Assembly (NCBI GenBank): GCA_036785665.1
Contig: JAXIVJ010000162.1
Span: 251,001-315,000 of the forward strand
Direction of reading: 5' to 3'
DNA length: 64,000 nucleotides
From: Chirona hameri
Lineage: Eukaryota; Arthropoda; Thecostraca; Balanomorpha; Balanidae
Position 1 is the stretch's first letter, and every line of letters begins with the position of its first letter. A program made the translations under genes and the position numbers. This document shows positions 22,353 to 34,466 of the stretch, piece by piece. A model generated the notes under the pieces. It saw nothing but the letters and a program-made list of their open reading frames with translations, was not told the origin of the DNA and did no database searches.

Positions 22353-22426
22353 CCGTGGTACGCTGGCAGCAGACACACACTCACTGGTCTACTCTCCCAG
22401 CAGTCGGAGCTCCAAAAACAGCCGAG

Positions 22427-23123
22427 ATGAACGCCAAGCTTGCGGTGAGTAGCTCAGCAGGTTCAGAGAGCGAATTGTTCAACATTGCTTTGGTTTTGCC
22501 CGCATCTGAACGTTATTTGTTCGCTCATATCATATTGGAAATCAGAGCAAATATGTTTCATTCAGAATGATCTCTAAACTAAAAATGTTCGTACCTATAT
22601 TACCTTGCATGTCCGTAACAATTATTATTCCTGCAGAAATATACAATTAAATAGTGATCTGATGGACTCCAGCCACAATGTACCCGTACATCATTGTCTG
22701 CAAGCTTTGTTACTCCACTCATGCAAACCTCCTAATGTTGTGTATACTGTTTTGCAGCTGCTGTGTCTGGCTGCCCTGGTGGCTGTTGTCTCTGCTAGCT
22801 CTGGCTACGGCGGATACCACGGTGGATACCGCTCCTACGCCGCTCCCTCCTCCTACGGTGGCTACAGACGTGCCAGCAACGGCTACGGCGGCTACGGCGG
22901 CTACGGCGGCTACGGCGGCTACGGCAACGGCTACGGCAACGGCTACGTCTCCCACGGCCGCCACCGCCGCTCTCTGGCCTACGCCTCGCACGGATACGGA
23001 TACGCTCCCCGCAGCTACGGATACGCCTCCCACGGATACGCTCCCCGTAGCTACGGATACGTCTCCCCTGCGTACAGCTATGCTCCCCGTACCTATGGAT
23101 ACCGTTCTGCCTACCACCACTAA
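22427..23123 (+). CDS. Gly/Tyr-rich secreted structural protein, copy 4
   Basis: The coding region is 22427-22444 joined to 22758-23123 (intron 313 nt), giving 127 aa. The donor is GTGAGT, a variant shared only with copy 5. Compared with copy 3 the protein has one extra GGY unit (a 9-bp slippage), which moves RHRR to 74-77, and SYGYVSPAY instead of SYGYASPAY. Otherwise the encoded protein is identical to copy 3. It lies in a unit of 3519 bp that is repeated next door with only a handful of substitutions. Confidence 0.87.
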
Positions 23124-25822
23124 ATGTACACTTCACTGTTGAAAGTTTTTTTGAATTTTAGACGAGGAAACAATATACGGATGCTCAATTGATTGCAACA
23201 ACTGTGTTTATGACATTGAAAAATGTCAAGTTACTAAAAACAACGACATAAAAAGCTTAAAAAGCAAGCTGCATCAAAATAGGCAAAAGACATGATTTGT
23301 TTTTAAGGAAAATGTAGCTTACAATTAGTAAGAAGCCAGCTGTTCACCAAATCCTGATGGACAATTGACATCGTCCTAATATCTGAATCACAGTTCTGTT
23401 TTATATTTCTTGTCGCATTCTTCTATCACAATTAACATTCCAATTGACCTACATGACCACAAACATTTAGTAGCTGAACAGCAACAGCGAGCAAATGCAT
23501 GTGTCTCATGCACGTCACACGTGAATTAAATTGCAAAACGTTCACGTGGCATTTTAAATATATTTGCAAAATATCTGTCCATATACGCACTTTTCGAATT
23601 ATAGGTGTATATCGCATACGGACGCAGTTACTAGGAGGAAGAGGGAGAAGGAGATAAGTGCGAAGAAAAAGAAATAAATACAATACATAATTTGTACATT
23701 TTGAATTTCAATTTCGCATAAATAATTTCCATTTATCCAAGGCCCAACAAAAACAGGTTGGTCGAAGTTCTATACCAAAATCATACTAAATTGTTAAATA
23801 CCATTGTGTTAACTTATCCATACCGTGGTAATTGCGGTCATAATGCCTCTCAACCTGGCAATTGACACCAACACAATACTTGGGAGACTGCAGACTTCAA
23901 TAAAATTGGACAACACGCGGAACAAAGCAGTACCACGAATGCAGCAGTGAGCATCATGTCACTAAAACGCTGCTGGTCAAGATCTAGCAATATGATGACT
24001 GGTTGTCCCTATGTGATCAAGTGTGAACATGAGTGCATTTTTCCGGTTCTGGTTACGTTCACTGTTCTTTATCGCCAACGATCGACGACGACAACGACAA
24101 TGATATCCACGATGGACATTATACCCACTGTAAATGTCACAGAAATCACCACCTATATACTCTACCCCTACCAAACTACCACCCCACCCTTAAAATTTTA
24201 GAGGCCGCCAAAAGTACACTTAGCTTCTTTTATCGCGTGATTCGTCTGTGAGCTCGTCTCGTCCTCCCTCAGCCAGCGACTCTGGCATGGCAGCTTGGCT
24301 ATGGCGGTCCAGTGCGAGAAATCCCCGTGATCGACGTCCTATCTCACCAGCTCACGACCATCGAAAGACGCTGCCGAGCCCGGCAGCGGGTGATCCTCAT
24401 GAGTGACTTTTGCAAACCCATTGGAAACACCTGATAACTGCACTGCACACAGTGATTCTTCCACGTGTCTCCTAGACTGAAGTATATGCCCAGTCAGGGT
24501 TGATGACCTGCGTCACAGCAGCGGGAATCCAGGGGGTGTCGGGGCCATGCCTTTAAAAGGACTGAAATCGACCGGAAACTGACACATTTTTTCATTCTCA
24601 AGGAAATCTATAGAATGTTATCAACGAAAGTTGTTTTATCAATATGTAATGCACAAGCAAGCGAAATGTGATTAGTATTGGTGGAATTGTGTCGTTTTTA
24701 TTTGTTCCACAAAACCAGGTTATTTACCGTTCATTTTCCGCAGTGCGTCGCAGCAAATCTTGTGAGAAAAACAAATCGAGGAAATGTAGTGTATGCGTCT
24801 ACTTAGCCCAGGTCTGCTTCTGTCGCGAAAGATTTCTGACTAGCAAATTAGAGCGATTACTGTTTCGCCAGACATCCCCAGCTATCAATATGCCTGGCTG
24901 GGCAAAACTAATCACTTGTTGTTCAATACCGAAGGAAGTGTTTAACATTCATGTTTGTATTCATGTCTGTAAGAACGTTTTCAATGCATGGGATCTTTTC
25001 TCGCATCTATTCTAGCCGACTGGGCTTGGGTCGCAAAATGCATTCTGGAATATGGAGATTTTGATTTATTTAGATGTTAGCTTTACAACTTATATTTAGG
25101 TACTCTGAATCCATTAGAGACTTCACCTGCTTATGCATTTTTCAAACGAAAAACCTGACAAAATAATGTTTTGTTTTAAACCCAAGCACAGTTGATTAAA
25201 AGGATAGATCAGATTGTTTCAGACTAGTAATCAATGACAACCATTAATTTGGAACTTAGCCACCATGTATTGGAATCAGATTGTACTACACTGACCTATA
25301 AGACGTATAGATTTCCATACTCTCCGTCACTTTAACATTGACTTACTTTATCATCAGTTTGTTTTGTTGCCTCACCTGGTATTGTTAATGTTAATTAATT
25401 GCAATAATCCAGACGTTGAGGTTGTATCGGCTTCGTTCGGAGAAGCTTAATATATTTTACTGTGATCACTTCAAAGGATTGGGCACTTATTTCCATGTGT
25501 ACGCTGACGTTGGATCATATCAAGTTGATTGTATTCAAGCTACCAAGCTGGCGTATTGATTATCGTCCCAGTCTTTCAATTCGATGGTAGAAATATTCAC
25601 AAAGTAACTGACACGTTATTTATAATACTTGCAGGATTAAAATTAAATTCTGCTCCCTTTATGTGTTGTTCAAGTGTCTTCCTATTCGGCATGATATTCA
25701 TGCATCTTCAACGCTGTGGTAGTCAAGGTGCTTGTTCTGCAATGCAACTATATTCCAGCTACAGAGAAAACCACGCAGCCGAATAGGCGAGGTGGCGTGG
25801 CGATTCTGCTCTAGCGTTATTA
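23124..25822. other. Spacer between copies 4 and 5
   Basis: This is a near-perfect repeat of the copy 3-4 spacer, 3519 bp further on. I noticed only isolated substitutions, for example at 24421 (CATTGG for CATGGG) and 24674. It includes the spacer frame at 23947-24201 and the Cys-rich frame at 24668-25015. No gene is called. Confidence 0.6.
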
Positions 25823-25871
25823 TGACGTCATCACCAAGGTCGGAACTGCTTGGTAGCGCTAGGTATAAAGA
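25823..25871 (+). promoter_or_regulatory. Class A promoter of copy 5: CRE plus TATA
   Basis: TGACGTCA (25823-25830) and TATAAAGA (25864-25871) keep the 41-bp spacing. The ATG follows at 25946. Confidence 0.8.
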
Positions 25872-25945
25872 CCGTGGTACGCTGGCAGCAGACACACACT
25901 CACTGGTCTACTCTCCCAGCAGTCGGAGCTCCAAAAACAGCCGAG

Positions 25946-26639
25946 ATGAACGCCAAGCTTGCGGTGAGTAGCTCAGCAGGTTCAGAGAGCGAATTGTTCA
26001 ACATTGCTTTGGTTTTGCCCGCATTTGAATGTTATTTGTTCGCTCATATCATATTGGAAATCAGAGCAAATATGTTGTATTCAGAATGATCTCTAAACTA
26101 AAAATGTTCGTACCTATATTACCTTGCATGTCCGTAACAATTATTATTCCTGCAGACATCTACAATTAAATAGTGAGCTGATGCACTCCAGCCACAATGT
26201 ACCCGTACACCATTATCTGAAAGCTTTGTTACTCCACTCATGCAAACCTCCTAATGTTGTGTATACTGTTTTGCAGCTGCTGTGTCTGGCTGCCCTGGTG
26301 GCTGTTGTCTCTGCTAGCTCTGGCTACGGCGGATACCACGGTGGATACCGCTCCTACGCCGCTCCCTCCTCCTACGGTGGCTACAGACGTGCCAGCAACG
26401 GCTACGGCAGCTACGGCGGCTACGGCGGCTACGGCAACGGCTACGGCAACGGCTACGTCTCCCACGGCCGCCACCGCCGCTCTCTGGCCTACGCCTCGCA
26501 CGGATACGGATACGCTCCCCGCAGCTACGGCTCTGCCTCCCACGGATACGGATATGCTCCCCGTAGCTACGGATACGCCTCCCCTGCGTACAGCTATGCT
26601 CCCCGTACCTATGGATACCGTTCTGCCTACCACCACTAA
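25946..26639 (+). CDS. Gly/Tyr-rich secreted structural protein, copy 5
   Basis: The coding region is 25946-25963 joined to 26277-26639 (intron 313 nt, GTGAGT donor), giving 126 aa. In the N-terminal half the first GGY after RASNG has become GSY. RHRR stays at 71-74. The C-terminal half differs from all neighbours: the second repeat is SYGSASHGYGYAPRSYG, two residues longer, so that it duplicates the first repeat's form. The SAS variant also occurs in the adjacent pseudogene, which hints at shared ancestry or conversion between copies 5 and 6. Confidence 0.86.
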
Positions 26640-28569
26640 GTGTACACTTCACTGTTGAAAGCTTTTTTGAATTTTAGACGAGGAAACAATATACGGATGC
26701 TCATTTGATTGCAACAACTGTGTTTATGACATTGACACAAATGTCAAGTTACTAAACACAAAGACATAAAAAGCTTAAAAAGCAAGCTGCATCAAAATAG
26801 GCAAAAGACATGATTTGTTTTTAAGAAAACTGTAGCTTACAATTAGTAGGAAGCCAGCTGTTCACCATATCCTGATGGACAATTGACATCGTCCTAACAT
26901 CTGAATCACAGTTCTGTTTTATATTTCTTGTCGCATTCTTCTTCTATCACAATTAACATTCCAATTGAACTACCTGACCACAAACATTTAGTAGCTGAAA
27001 ATCAATAGCGAGCAAATGCATGTGTCTCATGCACGTCACACGTGAATTAAATTGCAAAACGTTCACTTGGCATTTTAAATATATTTTCAAAATATCTGTC
27101 CATATACGCACTTTTCGAATTATAGGTGCATACCGCATACGGACGCAGTTACTAGGAGGAAGAGAGAGAAGGAGATAAGTGCGAAGAAAAAGAAATAAAT
27201 ACAATACATAATTTGTACATTTTTAAATTAAATTTCGCATCAATAACTCCCATTTATCCAAGGCCCTACAAAAACAGGTTGGGTGAAGTTCTATTCCAAA
27301 ATCATACTAAATTGTTAAATACCATTGTGTTAACTTATCCATACAGTGGTAATTGCGGTCATAATGCCTCTCAACCTGACAATTGACAACAACACATTAT
27401 TTGCGAGACTGCAGACTTCAATAAAATTGGACAACACGCGGAACAAAGCAGTACCACGAAGGCAGCAGTGAGCATCATGTCACTAAAACGCTGCTGGTCA
27501 CGATCTAGCAATATGATGACCGGGTGTTTCTATGTGATCAAGTGTGAACATGAGTGCATTGTGCACGTTCTGGTCACGTTCACTGTTCTGTTTCGCCAAC
27601 CATCGACGAGGACAACGACGATAATATCTACGATGGACATTGTCTCCACGGTAAATGTCACAGAAATCACCACCTATCTACTCTACTCCTACCAAACTAC
27701 CACTCCACCCCTTAAAATTTTAGAGGCCGCCAAAAGTACACTTGCAAAATGCATTCTGGAATATGGAGATTTTGATTTATTTTTATGTTAGCTTTACAAC
27801 TTATATTTAGCTACTCTGAATCCATCAGAGACTTCAGCTGCTTATGCATTTTTCAAATGAAAAACCCGACAAAATAATGTTTTGTTTTCAAACCAAGGAC
27901 AGTTGATTGAAAGGATAGATCAGATTGTCTCAGACTAGTAATCAATGACAACCATTAATTTGGAACTTAGCCACCATTTATTGGAATCAGATTGAACTAG
28001 ACTGACCTATAAGATTTATAGATTTCCATACTCTCCGTCACTTAAACATTGACTTACTTTATCATCAGTGTGCTGTGTTGCCTCACCTGGTATTGTTAAT
28101 GTTAATTAATTGCAATAATCCATACGTTGAGGTTGTATCGGCTTCGGTCGGAAAAGCTACATAGATTTTACCATGTTATCACTTAAAAGGTATGGGCACT
28201 TATTTCCATGTGTACGTTGACGTTGGATAATATCAAGCTGATTGTACTCAAGCAATCAAGCTGACGTATTGATTATCGTCCCAGTCTTTCAATTTGATGG
28301 TAGGAATATTCACAAAGTAACTGACACGTTATTTATAATACTTGCAGGATTAAATTAAATTCTGCTCCCTTTATGTGTCGTTCAATTTTCTTCCTATTCG
28401 GCAGTTCATTCAGATTTTCCCCCTGGACGGGAAACATATGGTCACCCTTGCCATGCATCTTCAACGCTGTGGTATTCCAGGTGCTTGTTCTGTCATGTAA
28501 CCACATTCCAGCTCCAGAGAAGACCACGCAGCAGAATATGGGAGGTGGCGTGGCGATTCTGCTTTAGCG
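26640..28569. other. Spacer between copy 5 and pseudogene copy 6, with ~0.8 kb deletion
   Basis: The spacer is type II, with the conserved spacer frame at 27468-27791. At about 27743 the sequence jumps from the AAAAGTACACTT tract directly to GCAAAATGCATTCTGG. These lie some 800 bp apart in the copy 4-5 spacer, and the Cys-rich frame is lost with the intervening DNA. The last 300 bases are class A upstream sequence that stops just before the CRE. No gene is called. Confidence 0.6.
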
Positions 28570-29183
28570 ATATTATGGCGCAAATATGTTTCATTCATAA
28601 TAATCTATTAACCAAAAATTTTGGTATCTATATTACCTTGCATATCCGAGAAAAAAAATGAATATTCCACCAAATTAATTGAATTCAATAATGATTTGCT
28701 GCGCTCCAGCCACAATGTACCCGTACACCATTATCTAAAAGCTTTGTTACTCCACTCATGCAAACCTCCTAATGTTGTGTATAATGTTTTGCAGCTGCTG
28801 TGTCTGGCTGCCCTGGTGGCTGTTGTCTCAACTAGATCTGGCTACGGCGGATACCACGGTGGATACAGCTCCTACGTCGCTCCCTCCCACGGTGGCTACA
28901 GGCGTCGTACAGGCTACGGCTACGGCGGCTACGGCAACGTCTACAGCAACGGCTACAGCTCCCATGGGAGCTGTTGCGGTGGCGGCCGTGCACGGCCGCC
29001 TCCGCCGCTCTCTGGCCTACGCCTCGCACAGATACGGATACGCTCTCCAAAGCTACGGATCTGCATCCCACGGATACGGATACGCGGATACTTAGCTACG
29101 GATACGTAGCTACGGATACGCCTCCCCTGCGTACCGCTATGCTCCCCGTACCTACGGATACCGTTCTGCCTACCACCACCAAT
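28570..29183 (+). pseudogene. Gly/Tyr-rich secreted protein pseudogene, copy 6: promoter and exon 1 deleted, exon 2 frameshifted
   Basis: A ~240-bp deletion at 28577-28581 joins the base before the CRE to a point inside the intron, removing CRE, TATA, start site, exon 1 and donor. The acceptor and exon 2 (from 28795) remain. Exon 2 still encodes the second half of the signal peptide (with VVSTRSG instead of VVSASSG) and the Gly-Tyr block with NVYSNGYSSHG. Palindromic insertion sequence at 28957-29000 then replaces the RHRR region and shifts the frame. The altered frame ends at 29107-29109, and the family's normal stop is also lost (near 29182). No functional product is expected. Confidence 0.88.
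28957..29000. repeat. Adjacent perfect palindromes inside the pseudogene insertion
   Basis: AGCTCCCATGGGAGCT (28957-28972) and GGCGGCCGTGCACGGCCGCC (28981-29000) are perfect inverted repeats. Functional copies have only one arm, CACGGCCGCC. The extra sequence therefore looks like an inverted copy of the local region. In copy 0 the second palindrome has decayed to 18 bp. Confidence 0.85.
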
Positions 29184-32100
29184 TGTACACTTCACTGTGG
29201 GAAGCTTTTTTGAATTTTGGACCAGGAAACAATATACGGATGTTTATTTGATTGCAACAACTGTGTTTATGACATTGAAAAATATCAAGTTTCTAAAAAC
29301 AACGACATAAAAAAACTTAAAAAGCAATCTGCATCAAAATAGTCAAAAGACATGATTTGTTATTACGAAAACTGTAGCTTACAATTAGTAAGAAGCCAGC
29401 TGATCACCATATCCTGATGGACAATTCACATCGTCCTAACATTTGAAACAAACACTAGTACGGATACGTAAATAGACTATGACTATACATGGACAGTGGA
29501 CACTAGACACTCACTGCAGTGCTTGAGACACGGCACTGGCGAATGTTTCACACTGAAGGTTCACTTCACTCTGTAGTAAACCCTTGGTGTGAAACTTGAC
29601 GCTGCACTGGTAAGTGCAGGACCAGGCAGGACAGGTAACGTTACCTACGTGAGGCAATAACTAATGTTGGGATATACTAGTTATACTGATTGCCTGCACT
29701 CAAGGGCACCGCCATCTTCCGAAAGTTGGGGAGGACTGAGGCATTCTGAAGTCGATTCTTTCCATGCAACGCCCATAGGCGTATTGTTAAAATGCGAAAA
29801 TATTGGGGGGACACGTGTCCCTTGTCCCCCCTGTGGCGGAGCCACTGTCTGCACTGTGCGTACAGTATCCTGCCGTCAGAACATTTTTGAACGTTTGTCA
29901 ATTCAGTAATTGTAACAATGCCGTCAACATGTATTTATTTATGGTCGTGAAGTGGAAATATGAATAGTTCTACCTTAGATACGTAAATTAAGAAAATGCG
30001 ACCCTTATTATGGGCAACATGCCTTTCTTGAGAGTGCAGACTTAAATAAAATTGGAGACAACACGCGGAACAAAGCAGTACCACGAATGTAGCAGTGTCA
30101 CTAAAACGGTGCTGGTCACGATCAAACAATTTTACTAGAGGCCGGCAATGCCATCGGGGCATTGCCTTGGGGTCAAAATCGTACGATAATTCCGTAATTT
30201 GTCCAATACCGTAATTTAGTTAATACTGTAATTTGGTCAATTTGGAACCGATTTCCAATAGAAAATTACAAAAAGATGCTTCACGTGGCCATTCAAAGCA
30301 AAAATCATGGAAATGTGTGTTTCATGACAGTTATCGGACTCGTGATTCGTGCAAATTTAGGCGGTGATTTTCTTTTTTTGCAATTTTGACCCATTTTTAG
30401 GTATTTTTCGAGAAACATTTCAGAGATTGAAATTAAACTAAAGGAAAAAACACTCTGGAATGTGAGGGTGCCACCTACAGTGCTGCAAGATTTGCATACG
30501 CATTTACGTGGAAATTTACGTGGTGATATTAGTTTTGTGTAATTTTGACCGATTTCCATGCGTTTTTCGGAGAAAAAAAATAAGAAATCAAAATAAAAGA
30601 AGACGAAAGGGGTTCTAAAACCAGATTCCAGACAACAGTGTTGATACTTTTCCACCTAGGGAGTATGAGGGGTGTCAAGTGGTGCGTTTTACCCCCTACG
30701 TATGCAGCTTGAACTCTGTGGTCACAAAGCTAAGTCGGGTACAAATGCACGTGACCTGCAAGTATGGGACCTGTGGTGCCACCCGTTCGATCTGTAGAGG
30801 TGGTGAGAAAAACCCCATAAAAAAATTATGGGCCATGTCATGATGGTGTGAAATATGTAAAGGTAACATTGCATGGCCACTCAGTCTGTACCTATATTAG
30901 TGTGCATAGCGGAAACTTCGCTGCGTAGGGTATACCCTAGGGTAAGAACGAACTTTAACGAAGGATGACGGCATAATTTTAGTACATATAGCGCTAACTA
31001 TCCGATCCACAGATTCAGGCATTGTTTGGCGAAATGTACCTGATGTGGGAAAAATATTCGTAAATAATATTCGTATAAATTCGTAATACTTTCGTGCGTT
31101 TTTTTGCAACTAAATAAAATTCGTAAATATTCTTCCAAGTAGAAAATTGGAAATGTTAAAGTTATCCCTGCAAATCGAAAGAAATGATTTATTTTACCAT
31201 AGGGGAAAAAATTTCATAGTATTTGTTTTAAACCAAATGGAATATATTTATCTTTTTACTGTCAGATGCTACCAAATAAGCATTGTTTATTCCGTTGCAC
31301 GGCTAGGGTACTTAGTGTTTCAAACCTCTAAAACCGTGACATTCAAGTTGTTTTGACTTCGAATAATCAACATGGAAAAAACATTAGGCTGATGTCCGTG
31401 ACATTGCTTATCTAGTTTCTACCTCTTGATTTCCTGCCATGCTGCTACTATCAAATCTGGGACGGTCTTAAAACCGGACATGCGCCAGGGGCAGATCCAG
31501 GGGGCACAGAGGATACGTGCCCTCCCCTCCAAAACGTCTGAGGGCGCACCGAAAAGGGCCGACGAGACTGCGCGAAACGTGGTATCATGGGCTCTCTAAG
31601 AGTCTGGAGACCACGCGAAGCGTGGTCTTTGTAAAGTTTAGAGCACTTTAAAGGCCCTATTTTCAGACAAGGGCCACCAGGCCTTATCTGAAAGACCAAA
31701 GGGTCCCATGGACGTTCAAAAGGTCCCTGTGCAGGTCAGGCGCCTCCCCCTCGGTTTTTCTGGAATAACTCGCGTAGTTTCCAACCAATTTAGATGCAAT
31801 TTTCAGTAAACTACTTTTAGAGTTTTTGGTCGTCAAAATTTGGCCTGCACAGTGAACGTGGGAAAATAAGGAAGGCCGTATTTGGGAAAATATTTTTTGG
31901 GGGAATTTTTTGGTCACCACAAATTATTTCCACCCCTTGAAACCCCCAATGCCCAACTTTTCAAGAAATTTATAAAAAAATCATGTAATATTGAAGAATG
32001 GCCTGTAATCCTTATGGTGATGAATATTCACTTATCTAAAGAACACCGCAGTTCGATGGAAACATCGTCACAGGGTTGCAGGGGATTCAAAAGTTGCCGC

Positions 32101-33697
32101 TTTACTCGGCCAGCAACGGTCTGCCCGCCGCCGACGCTAGCAGACTGCGGTACGATTATAAAACATCATAATATGGATAACAGATGATCGTTTTCAAAGA
32201 AAAATGTGGCCAGATCGATAGATCAACATGTTCTCTTGTTCATCAACTTTGATTTCCGTCGCTACGGCACCTAGGAGCCGAATAATCGCTTTGAGGCCCA
32301 AGACATCCGGGCCTCAGATGGCTACCATTGGTCGGCACAACGCGGCAGCGTCGGTTGAGCGGCGTTCGCCCGCTGATGCCTCAGTTGCTGGGCTGAACGG
32401 GCGGAGGCGGTGAGGCGGCAGGGCGGCCGGGCCTCAGTCGGCTCGTAGTGGCTTACTGTAGTATGGTAAACGTACTGGCAGGTGGTTGGCTGGCCGGTGG
32501 ATATAACAGCCGGAGAGTTTCGGTAACATGCCGTAATAAAATGCACTGCGATGTGCAGAATGGGAATCACTCGCACATCTTTTTCTATGGCAACAACTGA
32601 ATATTTCAAAGCACATTCTTCCTAAATAATAGGCGAGGCCCGGCCTCAGTTGCCTCATATAACGAGCCGCCACTGATCCGGAGACGAAGAAGACACTCCA
32701 GAAAAGAAGACTAGAAATTCGCGATGACCCACCTGCATTTTAATTGGAAACGCGACATATATGCTTTTGTAGCAACAGCGCCAAAGTCTGACAATTTGTT
32801 GAACAATGCTCTGCTATGCCATATTGTCGTATGTGCTTCTGTTCTGGCAATTCCGCTCTCAATATTCCGCTAAATAATTGTCTGGGAAAATCAAAATGAA
32901 CTAGGTCAAAATAATTTCCCAAATACCTTTAACATTAGCCGCTACAGGCTGAAAGCTTTTCCCAAAAGTACGTGATATTGTTGAAATGATATATCGGCAT
33001 ATGGTAAATTTTAGTCAATATCAAGGGAAATACAACCTTCCTAAGAAAGCTGGGCTTTTTAACTTCTAAGGCAATTATGTAAAAACAAAATTGTTTAAAG
33101 ATTACGGTATTAGTTTCAAATCGCAATCTATGAATATATTGCTCTGTCTGTTGTTCAAACATAGTAAATGAATACAAATACTGAGATCGACTTACGCCAA
33201 ATACTGAGATCGACTTACGCTTTCGTCTGAGTCAATTTGTATCAGACTGTCGTAAACGTCTATATCAAAAATGTTTTTTCGCTTTTATAATTTAACATCG
33301 AGCCCCACTGCTTGTTGCTCCTCCTGGCAACAACGTCCCAGATAATTAGCACCATCAACATGCGTGAAACCCTTCCATTGTAATGACAACCAGGTATTCC
33401 GTGAACGAACCATTCGTAGAACAACCAGTTCAATAACCGCCGACGCCGGCGCACTGCAGACCTCAAACACCGTCAGGACACGCACTCTCGCGTCTGGCTC
33501 CTGCACCCTCCCCCGTCATGCACCCACAGTCGCCACGCGTTGAAGGACAGAAGCGGTCCCAGCTACCAATCATGACGGTAACCGCGAAAACCTGGCGGTC
33601 CTGCCCCGAGGCGAGCGGCGAGCCACACCCAACTGAGCGACCACTCCGGCAGCGGCACGGGCTTTAGTTTTCAAGGACGGCGAAACAAGGTGCACGG
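29184..33697. repeat. Block B counterpart of 343-4865
   Basis: The stretch repeats, in the same order, the type I flank, the short repeat (29721-29793), the truncated spacer block (to ~30135), the AT-rich region with the two direct repeats (about 30329-30474 and 30499-30639), the GC-rich element (32228-32670) and the copy-7 upstream region with the 2 x 23 bp duplication (33175-33220). There are scattered substitutions and small indels; for example, about 6 bp of the TATCTGGCGC stretch is lost near 32761. No gene is called. Confidence 0.7.
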
Positions 33698-33705
33698 TAT
33701 AAAAG
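33698..33705 (+). promoter_or_regulatory. Class B TATA box of copy 7
   Basis: TATAAAAG lies 82 bp before the ATG, in sequence almost identical to the copy-1 promoter. Confidence 0.8.
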
Positions 33706-33779
33706 TGGAGGGCATGTGGCGGGAGGTATACACTCACTGGTCTACGCTCCCAGCACCCGGAGATCCCAAAGCTGCAGAG

Positions 33780-34466
33780 ATGAACGCCAAGCTTGCGGTA
33801 AGTGGCTCAAAAGGTTCAGAAGGGGAATTGCTTAACTTCGCTGTGGTTTTGCCCGCATCTGAATGTTAGATGGTTCGATCATATCATATTGGAAATGAAA
33901 GCCAATATGTTTCATTCAGTCATTTCTAAAATAAAAATGTTCGTACCTATATTACCTTGCATGTCCGTAACAATTATTATTCCTGCAGACATCTATAATT
34001 AAATAGTGATCTGATGCACTCCAGCCACAATGTACCCGTACACCATTATCTTAAAGCTTTGTTACTCCACTCATGCAAACCTCCTAATGTTGTGTATACT
34101 GTTTTGCAGCTGCTGTGTCTGGCTGCCCTGGTGGCTGTTGTCTCTGCTAGCTCTGGCTACGGCGGACACCACGGTGGATACCGCTCCTACGCCGCTCCCT
34201 CCTCCTACGGCGGCTACAGAAGTGCCAGCTACGGCTACGGCGGCTACGGCGGATACGGTGGCTACGGCAACGGCTACGGCAACGGCTACGTCTCCCACGG
34301 CCGCCACCGCCGCTCTCTGGCCTACGCCTCGCACGGATACGGATACGCTCCCCGCAGCTACGGATACGCCTCCCACGGATACGCTCCCCGTAGCTACGGA
34401 TACGCCTCCCCTGCGTACAGCTATGCTCCCCGTACCTATGGATACCGTTCTGCCTACCACCACTAA
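33780..34466 (+). CDS. Gly/Tyr-rich secreted structural protein, copy 7
   Basis: The coding region is 33780-33797 joined to 34110-34466 (intron 312 nt, GTAAGT donor), giving 124 aa. It is the block-B partner of copy 1 and shares its GHHGGY start, RSASYGYGG stretch and RTYG ending. It lacks the NVYGYG insertion and has the usual APRSYG, so the oddities of copy 1 arose after the block duplication. RHRR lies at 71-74. I count 25 Tyr in the roughly 105 mature residues, and no Cys. Confidence 0.87.
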
